A DNA stretch of 55,290 nucleotides, taken from assembly GCF_900107035.1 (NCBI RefSeq), contig NZ_FNOJ01000019.1, forward strand, positions 1-55,290, read 5' to 3'. The stretch comes from Alicyclobacillus hesperidum (GTDB taxonomy: Bacteria > Bacillota > Bacilli > Alicyclobacillales > Alicyclobacillaceae). Positions 18,400 to 29,502 of this stretch are shown one piece after another. The notes beneath the pieces are model-generated. The model was not told where the DNA came from, ran no database searches, and saw only the letters and a list, made by a program, of their open reading frames with translations. Position 1 is the stretch's first letter, and each line of letters opens with the position of its first letter. Both the position numbers and the translations under genes were made by a program.

Positions 18400-19305
18400 T
18401 TAATAAAGCCGCCGGACGTCTGCAATGCGCTTGCCCCAATTGCTCTGTGGACCAATGGATACCCGAGCGACGGCGCCCAACTGGGCGTCGCAAGCGATCA
18501 TCTGATCGTCACCACAATAAATACCTACCACCGAGCCGCTGTCGAAAAACACAAGATCGCCAGGGTGCAAATCCCAAACCGGTACACTGACACCAACCGT
18601 ATCCCACAACTGCATGAGATCGTCCGGCAAGATGTAGCCGAGCGCATGATGGTACACGTAGGCGACGAATGTCGCCGGATCGCATCCTCGTTCGCCCGCC
18701 TCGGGACTGGCTCCCCAAACGAGCGGCTTGCCAATCAGACTCTCCGCTGCGCCGATGACGGCCGATGTCTTTACCTCATCGGGCGCAGACAAGCTAGCTA
18801 TCGGTTGTCGTTGCGGATCGAGTTCCGTGCCAGGAGGTGGCAGGGGCAGGGATTGGCCCAATGACAACTCGGCGCTTTCGTCGTCGACGTCCGCGGCTAC
18901 TCGCCGGGGCTGACCGACGTTTGCAAAAGCGACGATATGCCCGTCTTGATCCACGGCAACGATGCGCATGGTTGCTGGGTTCGCGTCTTTCGGCCGATGT
19001 GCGTGCGCGTAATTGGCTAATCCCGCGCGGTGCCTAATGTCGATCGCGCCGTCGCCGTGCTCGCCAGCTGCCGTGCGGGTGACGATGAGCACCAGCGAGT
19101 TGTCCGCCGGATCGACACGCGTGGCAACGACGTGCACGATGTGGGCTGCGGCTGCAGACGTCACCTGCGGTTGGGCAGGCCGCACCTGTGCTGCCGTTGT
19201 CGCAGCGCTGGCATGTGGTGCGCAAAGGGCGAGCGAAGACGCGTAAAGACACAGTGCGAAGGCCATGGTTGCGCGTCTTTGAAATCGCTGCAACTCGGAC
19301 ACCAT
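18400..19305 (-). CDS. secreted NlpC/P60-like protein lacking catalytic residues
   Basis: A 301-residue exported protein with a signal peptide (about 1-34, ending PHASA). The C-terminal 120 residues follow the NlpC/P60 fold pattern: AAESLIGKPLVWG, then an AYVYHHALGYILPDDLMQLW stretch, then LHPGDLVFFDSGSVVGIYCG. In active family members the segment is DCSGLVQYVY with catalytic Cys, followed by HVGIY with catalytic His. Here the aligned positions read DPATFVAYVY and VVGIY, so both are changed; a cysteine sits one residue early. It may be a binding-only pseudoenzyme. The middle region (35-180) is not recognised. It converges with the YoaK-like gene. Confidence 0.8.
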   Translation of the reverse strand: MVSELQRFQRRATMAFALCLYASSLALCAPHASAATTAAQVRPAQPQVTSAAAAHIVHVVATRVDPADNSLVLIVTRTAAGEHGDGAIDIRHRAGLANYAHAHRPKDANPATMRIVAVDQDGHIVAFANVGQPRRVAADVDDESAELSLGQSLPLPPPGTELDPQRQPIASLSAPDEVKTSAVIGAAESLIGKPLVWGASPEAGERGCDPATFVAYVYHHALGYILPDDLMQLWDTVGVSVPVWDLHPGDLVFFDSGSVVGIYCGDDQMIACDAQLGAVARVSIGPQSNWGKRIADVRRLY

Positions 19306-19468
19306 CTTCCTATAAGTGGAATGTATACACAGGTTGTGTGGAACCGGCGCCGATTATGCTTCTTCTAACGGTGCTTGGTCGTTAGCTTTACATCGGATGT
19401 GAGCTTGCCCGCATGAGTCCGCCAGGCGACGCATACACATGGGACTAGTTAGCAAAGGAGGCGCCGCT

Positions 19469-20023
19469 TTGTCTCATGTGGACGATCTCTTGGAAATCAT
19501 GATGATGTCCTTTGCCTTAGGCATGGATGCGCTGTCTTTGAGCATTGGGGTCGGCCTTGGCTCCATATCACGTAGGACGGCGGTGCAACTATGCGCCTTT
19601 ATTGGTGTCTTCCACGTTGCACTGACGCTCATCGGCATCGGCTTTGGCGATTGGATTGGCGATTATTTAGGGGCCGTCGCGAAGTGGTTTGGCGCTTTGC
19701 TCATCATTGGCCTTGGCGTACATATGGCGTATCACACGCTGTTCTCAAAAGAAGAGAAGCGTCCGCGCACCATCGATAGCCTGCTCTCACTGGCGGTATT
19801 TGCGGCAAGTGTGTCGATCGACGCGCTCTCGGTGGGCTTTAGCCTCGGACTTCGCAGTGTTGCTTACGGGGCCGCGTCGGCCATCGCGTTTGGCGTGGTC
19901 AGTTGTTGCATGTGTGGGGCTGGCCTTGCCATTGGGCGCAAATTCGGCCAGGCCATCGGTCATTATGGCGAGTTGGCGGGCGCGTGCATCCTTATTCTTT
20001 GTGGTATCGGCTTTTTGCACTAA
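19469..20023 (+). CDS. mntP: manganese efflux pump MntP
   Basis: A 184-residue inner-membrane protein with six predicted helices in two repeated halves. Each half carries an acidic motif: SFALGMDALSLSIGVGLG in the first and ASVSIDALSVGFSLGL in the second, as in MntP/YebN. It exports Mn(II). The start is TTG 19469, seven bases after AGGAGG; the frame is open from 19439. It occupies the ywlD position between ywlC and ywlE. No yybP-ykoY manganese riboswitch is visible upstream. Confidence 0.92.
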   Translation: MSHVDDLLEIMMMSFALGMDALSLSIGVGLGSISRRTAVQLCAFIGVFHVALTLIGIGFGDWIGDYLGAVAKWFGALLIIGLGVHMAYHTLFSKEEKRPRTIDSLLSLAVFAASVSIDALSVGFSLGLRSVAYGAASAIAFGVVSCCMCGAGLAIGRKFGQAIGHYGELAGACILILCGIGFLH

Positions 20024-20125
20024 CGGTGGACGTGGGCGTTCATTGCATCGGCGAATCTGGCACGGATATACTGAAAATAGAATCCTAAAGCACATGAGCT
20101 GAACGCCATAATCTAGGTGACGAAG

Positions 20126-20620
20126 ATGAACATTTTATTTGTTTGCACCGGTAACACGTGCCGCAGTCCGATGGCTGCGGCCTTCCTGCGCCATCTGGCG
20201 GCACAGGAAGGCGTCTCTTGGACCGTCGATTCAGCAGGTTTGTACGCTTTGGACGGTCAGCCTATGACGCGGCATGCCGTCGACGCGTTAATTAGGCGAC
20301 ATGTCGTTGCGCCGACACATGCCGCCAAGCGATTGACGCGCGAATTGCTGTTGCAGGCTGACGTCGTCCTCGTCATGACTCATGGTCATCTGCAGGCCTT
20401 GCGCGACATGTTTCCAGAGGTTGCGCACAAAGTTTATACGCTCACCGCGTTTGCTCACCGTCAGGCGGAGGAGCAGGCAGGCGACGTGATGGACCCGTTT
20501 GGCGGTGACGAACACGCGTACGAGGCTTGTGCCGATTCCTTGTTCGCGCTGGTGGAAAAAGCGTTTTTGCGGTTGCGGGAGGAGGCTTCGCGCGATGGCG
20601 GATCTAACCAAGCCAACTGA
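20126..20620 (+). CDS. ywlE: protein arginine phosphatase YwlE
   Basis: A 164-residue low-molecular-weight phosphatase. The P-loop CTGNTCRSP puts Cys7, Thr11 and Arg13 at the same numbers as B. subtilis YwlE. Thr11 is the residue known to favour phosphoarginine over phosphotyrosine, so the expected role is to reverse McsB arginine phosphorylation in stress control. The general acid lies in VMDPFGGDE. ATG 20126 follows AGGTG at 6 bases; GTG 20117 is inside that site. It overlaps ywlG by 26 bases. Confidence 0.93.
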   Translation: MNILFVCTGNTCRSPMAAAFLRHLAAQEGVSWTVDSAGLYALDGQPMTRHAVDALIRRHVVAPTHAAKRLTRELLLQADVVLVMTHGHLQALRDMFPEVAHKVYTLTAFAHRQAEEQAGDVMDPFGGDEHAYEACADSLFALVEKAFLRLREEASRDGGSNQAN

Positions 20621-21251
20621 GGCCGCATTCGACAAGCAAGCCTGGGCCATCGAACAGGTGCGCCGCGATTTGCCCATTGTGCTGGCTGATCTGTACCGGA
20701 CGGCGCGCATCGGTCGTGACACGCTTTTGGTGATTGGCGCCTCCACCAGTGAAGTCGTGGGCGAACACATCGGCACCGCGACGTCGATGGCCGTAGGGCA
20801 GGCCATTGTCGACGTCGTTCAGGCGTTTGCGGCTGAGGCGGGGTGCGAAGTCGCATTCCAATGTTGCGAACACCTTAACCGCTCGCTTGTCGTCTCCGAA
20901 GCGTACGCAAAACGGCGCGGATGGCGCAAAGTGTCTGCGATTCCGGTGCCGGGGGCGGGCGGCGCGGTCGCGGCCGCGGCGTATTGGGCCATCGCGGACG
21001 CCTGTCTCGTCGATGCCGTCGAAGCAGACATGGGCGTGGATATCGGCGATACGTTGATTGGCATGCATTTGCGTCCAGTGGCCGTGCCTGTGCGCAGCCA
21101 GGTGCGGGAGATTGGTAAGGCGCATGTGACGATGGCGAGATCGCGCCCGCCACTCGTGGGGGGGACGCGCGCTGTGTACGATCGCGATGAAGCACGTAGG
21201 CGCGCGGGGCTGGATGGTTCTCACCATGCTTCTGCAGATATCGACAATTGA
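20595..21251 (+). CDS. ywlG: YwlG/UPF0340 family protein
   Basis: A 218-residue member of the UPF0340 (TIGR01440) family, recognised from LLVIGASTSEVVGEHIGTAT, FQCCEHLNRSLVVSE and GDTLIGMHLRPVAVPVR, and from its place after ywlE. The molecular function is not established. ATG 20595 is preceded by GGAGGAGG inside the ywlE reading frame. The B. subtilis rpiB gene that normally lies between ywlE and ywlG is absent. Confidence 0.9.
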   Translation: MADLTKPTEAAFDKQAWAIEQVRRDLPIVLADLYRTARIGRDTLLVIGASTSEVVGEHIGTATSMAVGQAIVDVVQAFAAEAGCEVAFQCCEHLNRSLVVSEAYAKRRGWRKVSAIPVPGAGGAVAAAAYWAIADACLVDAVEADMGVDIGDTLIGMHLRPVAVPVRSQVREIGKAHVTMARSRPPLVGGTRAVYDRDEARRRAGLDGSHHASADIDN

Positions 21252-21362
21252 CAAAACTCCCCTTGTGCACTCCGCTCGCGAACCGTAAGATGAAGATGAA
21301 ATCGAACAGGGCTTGTGCTGCACGCCAATTTGCGTGCGCCAAGAGTGAAAGGAGTGCGCAAA

Positions 21363-22619
21363 TTGTCGACAAATCTGCAGCGCTTTGACGCTGAGGTCGC
21401 GGCTGCCATGGAGCAGGAATTAAAGCGACAACAAGGGAACATCGAACTGATTGCATCCGAAAATTTCGTGAGCGAGGCGGTGTTGACCGCGCTCGGCTCG
21501 GTGTTGACGAATAAATACGCCGAGGGCTATCCTGGTCGCCGCTACTACGGCGGCTGTGAGTATGTCGATGTCGTCGAGAAACTGGCCATTGACCGCGTCA
21601 AGCAACTGTTTGGCGCAGAACACGCCAACGTGCAGGCACACAGCGGCGCGCAGGCCAATATGGCGGTCTACTTCAGCGTGCTCAAGCCCGGTGACACCGT
21701 TCTGGGCATGAACCTGGCGCACGGCGGTCACTTGACACACGGTAGCCCGGTCAATTTTTCCGGTCAACTGTACAAGTTTGTCGCCTATGGTGTCGACGAG
21801 ACGACACACCGCATCGACTATGACGAAGTGCGCAGGCTGGCTATTGAACACAAACCGCGCATGATTGTCGCTGGCGCAAGCGCCTATCCACGCGTGATCG
21901 ACTTCGCACAGTTGCGCGCCATTGCGGACGAGGTCGACGCCTACTTGATGGTTGACATGGCGCACATCGCGGGTTTGATTGCGGCAGGTTTGCACCCATC
22001 CCCGGTGCCGCACGCACATTTTGTGACATCGACGACACACAAGACTTTGCGTGGCCCGCGTGGCGGCCTCATCCTCTGTAAAGAGGAATTTGCTAAGGCC
22101 GTTGATAAAGCCATTTTCCCAGGCATTCAGGGGGGGCCGCTGATGCACGTGATCGCGGCCAAGGCGGTTGCGTTTGGCGAAGCGCTAAAACCCGCGTTTC
22201 GCACGTATCAGCAGCAGATCATCAAGAATGCGCAAGCCCTGGCGACCGCTCTGCAACACCATGGCTTCACGCTCGTGTCAGGTGGCACGGATAACCACTT
22301 GATGCTGATTGACGTGCGCAACGTCGGTCTCACGGGCAAGGAAGCGGAAAAGCGGCTCGATGAGGTGGGTATCACGGTGAACAAAAATGCGATTCCGTTT
22401 GATCCTGCAAGTCCGATGGTGACCAGTGGCATTCGCGTCGGCACGCCGGCGGCGACTTCGCGCGGTATGGACGTTGGGGCGATGATGGACATCTCGCACA
22501 TCTTCAAACTCGTCTTGCAAGGCGATTTCACGGACGAGGTCAAGGCGCAAGCGCGGGAACAGGTGGCCGAATTGACGGCGCGCTTCCCGCTGTATCCGAA
22601 CCTGTCCTATGTAGAATAA
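21363..22619 (+). CDS. glyA: serine hydroxymethyltransferase
   Basis: A 418-residue PLP enzyme that interconverts serine and glycine with tetrahydrofolate. The N-terminal [13 protein letters not shown] and YPGRRYYGG motifs are present. The PLP-binding lysine is Lys227 in [14 protein letters not shown]. The start is TTG 21363, eight bases after AAAGGAG; the longer frame from 21315 lacks a ribosome-binding site. It follows ywlG and precedes upp, as in B. subtilis. Confidence 0.96.
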   Translation: MSTNLQRFDAEVAAAMEQELKRQQGNIELIASENFVSEAVLTALGSVLTNKYAEGYPGRRYYGGCEYVDVVEKLAIDRVKQLFGAEHANVQAHSGAQANMAVYFSVLKPGDTVLGMNLAHGGHLTHGSPVNFSGQLYKFVAYGVDETTHRIDYDEVRRLAIEHKPRMIVAGASAYPRVIDFAQLRAIADEVDAYLMVDMAHIAGLIAAGLHPSPVPHAHFVTSTTHKTLRGPRGGLILCKEEFAKAVDKAIFPGIQGGPLMHVIAAKAVAFGEALKPAFRTYQQQIIKNAQALATALQHHGFTLVSGGTDNHLMLIDVRNVGLTGKEAEKRLDEVGITVNKNAIPFDPASPMVTSGIRVGTPAATSRGMDVGAMMDISHIFKLVLQGDFTDEVKAQAREQVAELTARFPLYPNLSYVE

Positions 22620-22643
22620 CGAACATGTAACAGACTTTGCGAG

Positions 22644-22661
22644 CCGCCCGGGAACGGGCGG
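22644..22661 (+). repeat. hairpin between glyA and upp
   Basis: CCGCCCG and CGGGCGG form a perfect 7-bp stem closed by the tetraloop GGAA. There is no T-run, and it lies just before the upp ribosome-binding site, so it could stabilise the transcript rather than terminate it. Confidence 0.5.
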
Positions 22662-22687
22662 TGAACTTGCGTAAAGGGGCGTTCCGA

Positions 22688-23317
22688 TTGGGACAAGTCC
22701 ACGTATTGGACCATCCACTCATCCAGCACAAGTTGACACACATTCGGGATAAGCGCACGGGCACGAAAGAGTTTCGAGCGCTTGTGCAGGAAGTGGCCAT
22801 GCTCATGGTATACGAGATCACGCGGGATTTGCCTTTGACCGAGGTCACGGTGGAAACGCCTGTGGCCACGGCCAAGACAAAGGTGATTGCCGGTAAGACT
22901 TTGGCGATTGTGCCAGTCTTGCGAGCCGGGCTCGGCATGGTTGAAGGTATTTTGAACTTAATCCCTGCGGCGAAAGTCGGTCATATTGGCCTGTACCGCG
23001 ACCCGGAGACACTGCAGCCCATCGAGTACTACTGCAAATTGCCGGCGCACGTTTCGGACCGCGATGTCATTGTGGTCGATCCGATGCTTGCGACGGGCGG
23101 ATCGGCCGCAGCCGCACTGACGGCCGTCAAACAGCGCGGTGTGCGCGAACCGAAGCTGATGTGCTTGGTCGCCGTGCCGGAAGGCATCGCGACGGTGCAA
23201 GAGCAGCATCCGGACGTCGAGATTTACGTGGCGGCGGTGGACGACCATCTTGATGACCACGGCTACATCGTGCCGGGGCTGGGTGACGCGGGGGACAGGC
23301 TGTTTGGCACGAAGTGA
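22688..23317 (+). CDS. upp: uracil phosphoribosyltransferase
   Basis: A 209-residue salvage enzyme making UMP from uracil and PRPP. The N-terminus [20 protein letters not shown] and the PRPP loop [12 protein letters not shown] are diagnostic, as is the C-terminal uracil site near [21 protein letters not shown] 22688 is chosen: AAAGGGG lies 8 bases before it and no better start is in frame. Confidence 0.96.
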   Translation: MGQVHVLDHPLIQHKLTHIRDKRTGTKEFRALVQEVAMLMVYEITRDLPLTEVTVETPVATAKTKVIAGKTLAIVPVLRAGLGMVEGILNLIPAAKVGHIGLYRDPETLQPIEYYCKLPAHVSDRDVIVVDPMLATGGSAAAALTAVKQRGVREPKLMCLVAVPEGIATVQEQHPDVEIYVAAVDDHLDDHGYIVPGLGDAGDRLFGTK

Positions 23318-23375
23318 AACCCTGCTTGGACTCCCAGCTCGCGGTGGGCCATGCAGGGCGAAGGAGGAACCACAT

Positions 23376-24542
23376 TTGAGTACAGCGCCAGTGCGCGTCA
23401 TGACCGTATTCGGCACGCGCCCGGAGGCCGTGAAGATGGCGCCCTTGGTCAAGGCCCTCGAAAGCCACCCGGACATCGAGTCGCTCGTCTGCGTCACCGC
23501 TCAGCATCGTGAGATGCTGGACCAGGTGCTCGAGGTCTTTGGCGTCAAAACGGATGACGATCTCGACATCATGGAACCGAATCAAACGCTTGCCACCATC
23601 ACCACCAAATCTTTGCGCGGGCTTGAGCGGGTGCTGGCGGAGCGCAAGCCCGACATCGTGCTTGTGCACGGCGATACGACGACGACGTTTGCGGCTGCGC
23701 TTGCCGCGTTTTACCAACAGATTGCCATTGGTCACGTTGAGGCGGGATTGCGGACATATCAAAAGTACAGCCCATTCCCGGAAGAGATGAACCGCCAATT
23801 GACCGATGTGTTGGGCGACTTGTTTTTTGCGCCGACCGATTTGTCCGCGGCCAACCTGGAGCGCGAAGGGCGACCGGCCAGCGCCATTTTTATCACGGGC
23901 AACACGGCCATCGACGCGATGCGCACGACGGTGCGTGAACATTATCGGCATCCGGTGCTCGATGCGATGCCGGCGGAGCGCAGGCTCATTTATATGACGT
24001 CCCATCGCCGTGAAAACTGGGGCGAAAAGTTGGAGAACATCTGTCGAGCCGCGCGCCGTGTGGTGGATCTCGCCGATGATATTCACCTTGTCTATCCGGT
24101 GCACCTCAATCCGACGGTGCGCGATACGGTGTTTACTATTCTCGGCGGCCACCCGCGCATCCACTTGCTCGATCCGCTCGGCGTTGTGGACAACCACAAT
24201 TTTATGGCGAGATCGACACTCATCCTGACCGACTCTGGCGGCATTCAGGAAGAAGCGCCGTCGCTCGGCGTGCCCGTGCTCGTTTTGCGCGATACCACGG
24301 AGCGGCCGGAGGGCATCGAGGCGGGCACCTTGAAGCTCGTCGGGACCGACGAAGACGCCATCTTTCAGGAGGCGCGCACCTTGTTGACCGATGCCGCCGC
24401 ATACGCGGATATGGCGGGGCGGAAGAATCCATACGGCGACGGTCGCGCCTCTGAGCGGATTGTGCAGGCGATTTTGCATCATTTCGGGCGTGCACAACGG
24501 CCAGAGCCGTTTCGCTATTTAGAGGGCGAACGACTCTTTTAA
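23376..24542 (+). CDS. mnaA: UDP-N-acetylglucosamine 2-epimerase (non-hydrolysing)
   Basis: A 388-residue GT-B-fold enzyme interconverting UDP-GlcNAc and UDP-ManNAc for teichoic acid linkage units or capsule. Family motifs include FGTRPEAVKMAPLV, VHGDTTTTFAAAL, GHVEAGLRT, TSHRRENWGE and TDSGGIQEEAPSLG. TTG 23376 lies 8 bases after AAGGAGG; the frame is open from 23250, inside upp. It sits before the atp operon as in B. subtilis. Confidence 0.94.
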   Translation: MSTAPVRVMTVFGTRPEAVKMAPLVKALESHPDIESLVCVTAQHREMLDQVLEVFGVKTDDDLDIMEPNQTLATITTKSLRGLERVLAERKPDIVLVHGDTTTTFAAALAAFYQQIAIGHVEAGLRTYQKYSPFPEEMNRQLTDVLGDLFFAPTDLSAANLEREGRPASAIFITGNTAIDAMRTTVREHYRHPVLDAMPAERRLIYMTSHRRENWGEKLENICRAARRVVDLADDIHLVYPVHLNPTVRDTVFTILGGHPRIHLLDPLGVVDNHNFMARSTLILTDSGGIQEEAPSLGVPVLVLRDTTERPEGIEAGTLKLVGTDEDAIFQEARTLLTDAAAYADMAGRKNPYGDGRASERIVQAILHHFGRAQRPEPFRYLEGERLF

Positions 24543-24595
24543 GGAAAGGGGCGTTGCTTGCGCTTTCAATTCCAGATATGGGGCAGGAATAAAGG

Positions 24596-24624
24596 GGCGG
24601 CCAATCGGATTTGACTTGGCCGCC
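24596..24624 (+). terminator. hairpin after mnaA, probable terminator
   Basis: A perfect 9-bp stem GGCGGCCAA/TTGGCCGCC lies 53 bases after mnaA. It is followed only by GAATTG, so termination without a T-run is uncertain and may depend on Rho. Confidence 0.5.
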
Positions 24625-24685
24625 GAATTGTGAACAAACGTAGAAATCCTGTCGTGATCGGCGATGTCGAAGCCTGGTATAGCCG

Positions 24686-24715
24686 TTGACATCGAATTTC
24701 GCGCTAGTGTACTAT
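24686..24715 (+). promoter_or_regulatory. sigma-A promoter of the atp operon
   Basis: A perfect TTGACA (24686-24691), an 18-base spacer and TACTAT (24710-24715). It is the best promoter in the 340-base gap between mnaA and the first atp gene, leaving a leader of about 160 bases. I see nothing else in this gap beyond the hairpin and the promoter. Confidence 0.78.
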
Positions 24716-24881
24716 AGGCGAGGGTTCTGGCATTTCACCGTAAAAACCGGGTGTTTCACACTACGAGACAGGTGAGCTAGCGCATCCGTTTCTGGAAACG
24801 CCTACCTTCGTATGGTTATCCTGGCTTGCAAACGGTAATCATATGAATAATGGTTGGTGAAATCGCACAACCAACACCGCG

Positions 24882-25193
24882 ATGAGACTACATTCATCAA
24901 TTTATGTCCCTCTCTTCATCCTGTACTGGGTGGTGTGTGCGTTCGCAGACGAACAGCGTCAAAAGGCGCGCGGTGCGCGTCAAGAACCTAGTGTCTGGAA
25001 AACGTTTGCTGTTTTCTCTGGAGCCATTCTACAACTTGGCGGTAGCATTGTCGGGTTTGGCATCCTCGGACACTACATCGGCGCACAGACCCATCACGTC
25101 TGGCTGACGATTCTCGGGGTCATTGTCGGTGTCGTCGTCGGTGCTTCGGGGCTTGCGTTCCTCGCCAAACAGATTCTAGGAGACAGGCCATGA
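24882..25193 (+). CDS. atpZ: AtpZ/AtpI-family membrane protein
   Basis: A 103-residue protein at the head of the atp operon. The C-terminal half has two hydrophobic segments, one with the family pattern GILGHYIGAQTHHVWLTILG, as in AtpZ proteins that accompany F-type ATPases and assist Mg2+ uptake or rotor assembly. It overlaps atpI by four bases (ATGA). The start ATG 24882 has no good ribosome-binding site, and in-frame GTG codons near 24930 are alternatives, so the first 20-25 residues are uncertain. Confidence 0.72.
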   Translation: MRLHSSIYVPLFILYWVVCAFADEQRQKARGARQEPSVWKTFAVFSGAILQLGGSIVGFGILGHYIGAQTHHVWLTILGVIVGVVVGASGLAFLAKQILGDRP

Positions 25194-25591
25194 ATGTAGA
25201 ACGGTTGAACAAACGCCTGCGCGCCATTACCGTCTCTTGGTTGGTGTTTATGGGCCTGACTGCAGTATGTTTGGGTGTTCTAGGTGGGTTGCGGACCATC
25301 TTCAGCGGACTCCTGCTTGGAGAGTTCGGCGGTCTGTTTGTCGTGCTCAGCATGATTCGCCAGGGACATCACAACGACAACATGCAAGGGCCGGCTCTGT
25401 TTGCGTCAGGGATGCTGGGGATGTTCTCGCGCCTCGTGCTGATCGTCCTCATCATGATCATTTCCCTGAAATTTAAAACGCTGTTCAATCCGTACACTGC
25501 GCTCGTTGGGTATGTGCTGGGGTTCGCCTTCGTATTTGCCGGATTGTACAGTTATGCCAGGAACCCGAGTGACCAATCCACAGAAAAGTAG
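25190..25591 (+). CDS. atpI: ATP synthase subunit I (AtpI)
   Basis: A 133-residue protein with four hydrophobic segments, typical of AtpI, which helps assemble the c-ring. It starts within the stop codon of the preceding gene and ends 8 bases before atpB. Sequence conservation in the family is low; the assignment rests on size, topology and position. Confidence 0.82.
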   Translation: MNVERLNKRLRAITVSWLVFMGLTAVCLGVLGGLRTIFSGLLLGEFGGLFVVLSMIRQGHHNDNMQGPALFASGMLGMFSRLVLIVLIMIISLKFKTLFNPYTALVGYVLGFAFVFAGLYSYARNPSDQSTEK

Positions 25592-25599
25592 GTGAGACA

Positions 25600-26364
25600 G
25601 TGCCGGTATTCCCAACGCTATTCGCGGGGACGATTTGGCAGACCAATGTCACGGTGATCGCCACCATTATTCTGACGGGGCTGATTATTTTCGTCGTGTT
25701 GCGTGTGGGCCTGGCTCGCATGGACATGCGGCGGCCGCGCGGCTTGCAGAATCTGATTGAATGGGCGGCTGAGTTTGCGACCAACATGGCGCGCGAGACG
25801 ATGCCAACCGAACAATCGGTCAACTTCATTCTGCCCCTGGCGTTTGTCATGCTGCTCTTCTTGTTCGTCGCGAACTGGCTCGGGCTCATTATGAGCATCA
25901 CGGTGCACTTCAATCCGCATATCTCCGTGTGGGGATTGACTCCGTCAGATCTCGCTGGTTCCAAAGGCGATATCGAATTGTTTGACTCGCCGACATCGAA
26001 CATGAGCATGGCACTCGCTTTGGCGATTATGGTCTGGGTCATCAGCCATGCGCGCGGCTTGCGCCATCCGAAACAGTGGCTGCGCCATTTCTACTCCCCA
26101 TCGCCGCTGGCGGTGATTGAAGAAATCACGAATCCGTTGACGCACGGCATGCGACTTTACGGCAACATCTTTGCCGGTGAAGCGCTACTTGGCATCATGT
26201 TGCGCGCGCCATTCGCGTTACACTGGATTCCGTGGCAGTTGCCGCTGATCGTGTTGTGGTTGTTCTACAGTGGGTTTGTCGCAACGATTCAAGCGTATGT
26301 GTTCTCCATCCTGATGTGTCTGTACGTCGGCAACAAATCGTTCGAAGGCCACGCTCACCATTGA
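25600..26364 (+). CDS. atpB: ATP synthase subunit a
   Basis: A 254-residue Fo subunit forming the proton half-channels next to the c-ring. The essential arginine is expected in the conserved helix around MRLYGNIFAGE, and the C-terminal helix contains FVATIQAYVFSILMCLYVG. The start is GTG 25600 after AGGTGAG. The protein begins directly with a hydrophobic segment, as in Bacillus AtpB. Confidence 0.95.
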   Translation: MPVFPTLFAGTIWQTNVTVIATIILTGLIIFVVLRVGLARMDMRRPRGLQNLIEWAAEFATNMARETMPTEQSVNFILPLAFVMLLFLFVANWLGLIMSITVHFNPHISVWGLTPSDLAGSKGDIELFDSPTSNMSMALALAIMVWVISHARGLRHPKQWLRHFYSPSPLAVIEEITNPLTHGMRLYGNIFAGEALLGIMLRAPFALHWIPWQLPLIVLWLFYSGFVATIQAYVFSILMCLYVGNKSFEGHAHH

Positions 26365-26365
26365 C

Positions 26366-26388
26366 GACCGCCGTTTACCCGCGGCGGT
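26366..26388 (+). repeat. intercistronic hairpin between atpB and atpE
   Basis: ACCGCCG and CGGCGGT pair around a short loop, with no T-run, 1 base after atpB. Such structures between atpB and atpE may help set the high level of subunit c; this role is inferred. Confidence 0.4.
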
Positions 26389-26494
26389 TCGGACATGCAT
26401 ACCCGTATGTGAGAGAGTATTGTCGCGCAAACCGCGATGTTACCTGCACAATGTGCGCAGTGTTGGCGCAATTCATACCATACACAGCGACTAA

Positions 26495-26758
<264 letters not shown>

Positions 26759-26838
26759 GTTCGCCGTAGGAGCGATTCCACGGCGTGGCTGGGCCCTGGC
26801 GAAGCGCGAATCCATAGCAGAAGGGAGTGTCGTCGCAC

Positions 26839-27326
26839 ATGGGTGGCGTCTTTCAGGTCGGGACGTTTATCTTTTCCATTATTTCGTTCCTGATTGTGTT
26901 CTTCTTCATCCAGCGGTTTGCGTTTAGACCGTTGGCGAAAATGTTAGAGCAGCGCAGACAACACGTTGAATCGCAGATTACCGAAGCGGAGAAGAGCCGC
27001 GAAGAAGCGGCCAGCCTGTTGGCAGAGCAACGTCGGTTGCTCGACGAGGCCCGCAAGGAAGCCAAGAACCTGCTTGATGCGGCGCGCGTGCGCGCAGATG
27101 AGCAGGCGAGAGAGATTTTGTTGAAGGCGGAAGAAGAAGCCTCTCGCATTCTGGAGGAGAATCGCCAAGCTATCGTTCGCGAGCGCGACGAAGCTTTGGC
27201 AGCCGTCACACAGCGCGTTGCAGAGTTGTCTGTCGAGCTGACGGCGAAACTGTTGCATAGCCACGTGTCGCCAGAACTGCATCGCGAAATGGTGGCCGAG
27301 GCAGAAAAGCGGTTGGGTGAACTCGT

Positions 27327-27333
<7 letters not shown>
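26839..27333 (+). CDS. atpF: ATP synthase subunit b
   Basis: A 164-residue peripheral stalk subunit: one N-terminal membrane helix (about 7-27, TFIFSIISFLIVFFFIQRF) followed by a long charged helix. ATG 26839 is preferred to GTG 26827 because GAAGGGAG overlaps the latter too closely. It overlaps atpH by 7 bases. Confidence 0.93.
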
Positions 27334-29395
<2,062 letters not shown>

Positions 29396-29418
29396 CGGAT
29401 AGAACGGTGACGTTGTCG

Positions 29419-29445
29419 GCGCGGCCCGCATATTTCGGGCCGCGC
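29419..29445 (+). repeat. 10-bp perfect hairpin between atpA and atpG
   Basis: GCGCGGCCCG and CGGGCCGCGC pair perfectly around the 7-base loop CATATTT. There is no T-run, so it is more likely a transcript-stability or processing element than a terminator. Confidence 0.6.
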
Positions 29446-29502
29446 GGCGCGAGTGCACGATACGGGGTCGGCGACGACCTCCCAAGGTGGTGAATTCGGA
29501 CA

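Noticed and set aside
19306-19468. yybP-ykoY manganese riboswitch before mntP
   Set aside because: None of the conserved aptamer segments is present; only a short inverted repeat CTAACG/CGTTAG was seen.
20035-20107. 8-bp inverted repeat GGCGTTCA/TGAACGCC before ywlE
   Set aside because: The arms are about 57 bases apart and match no known operator or attenuator; chance is sufficient.
21248-21253. Perfect TTGACA before glyA as a promoter
   Set aside because: No acceptable -10 box lies 16-18 bases downstream.
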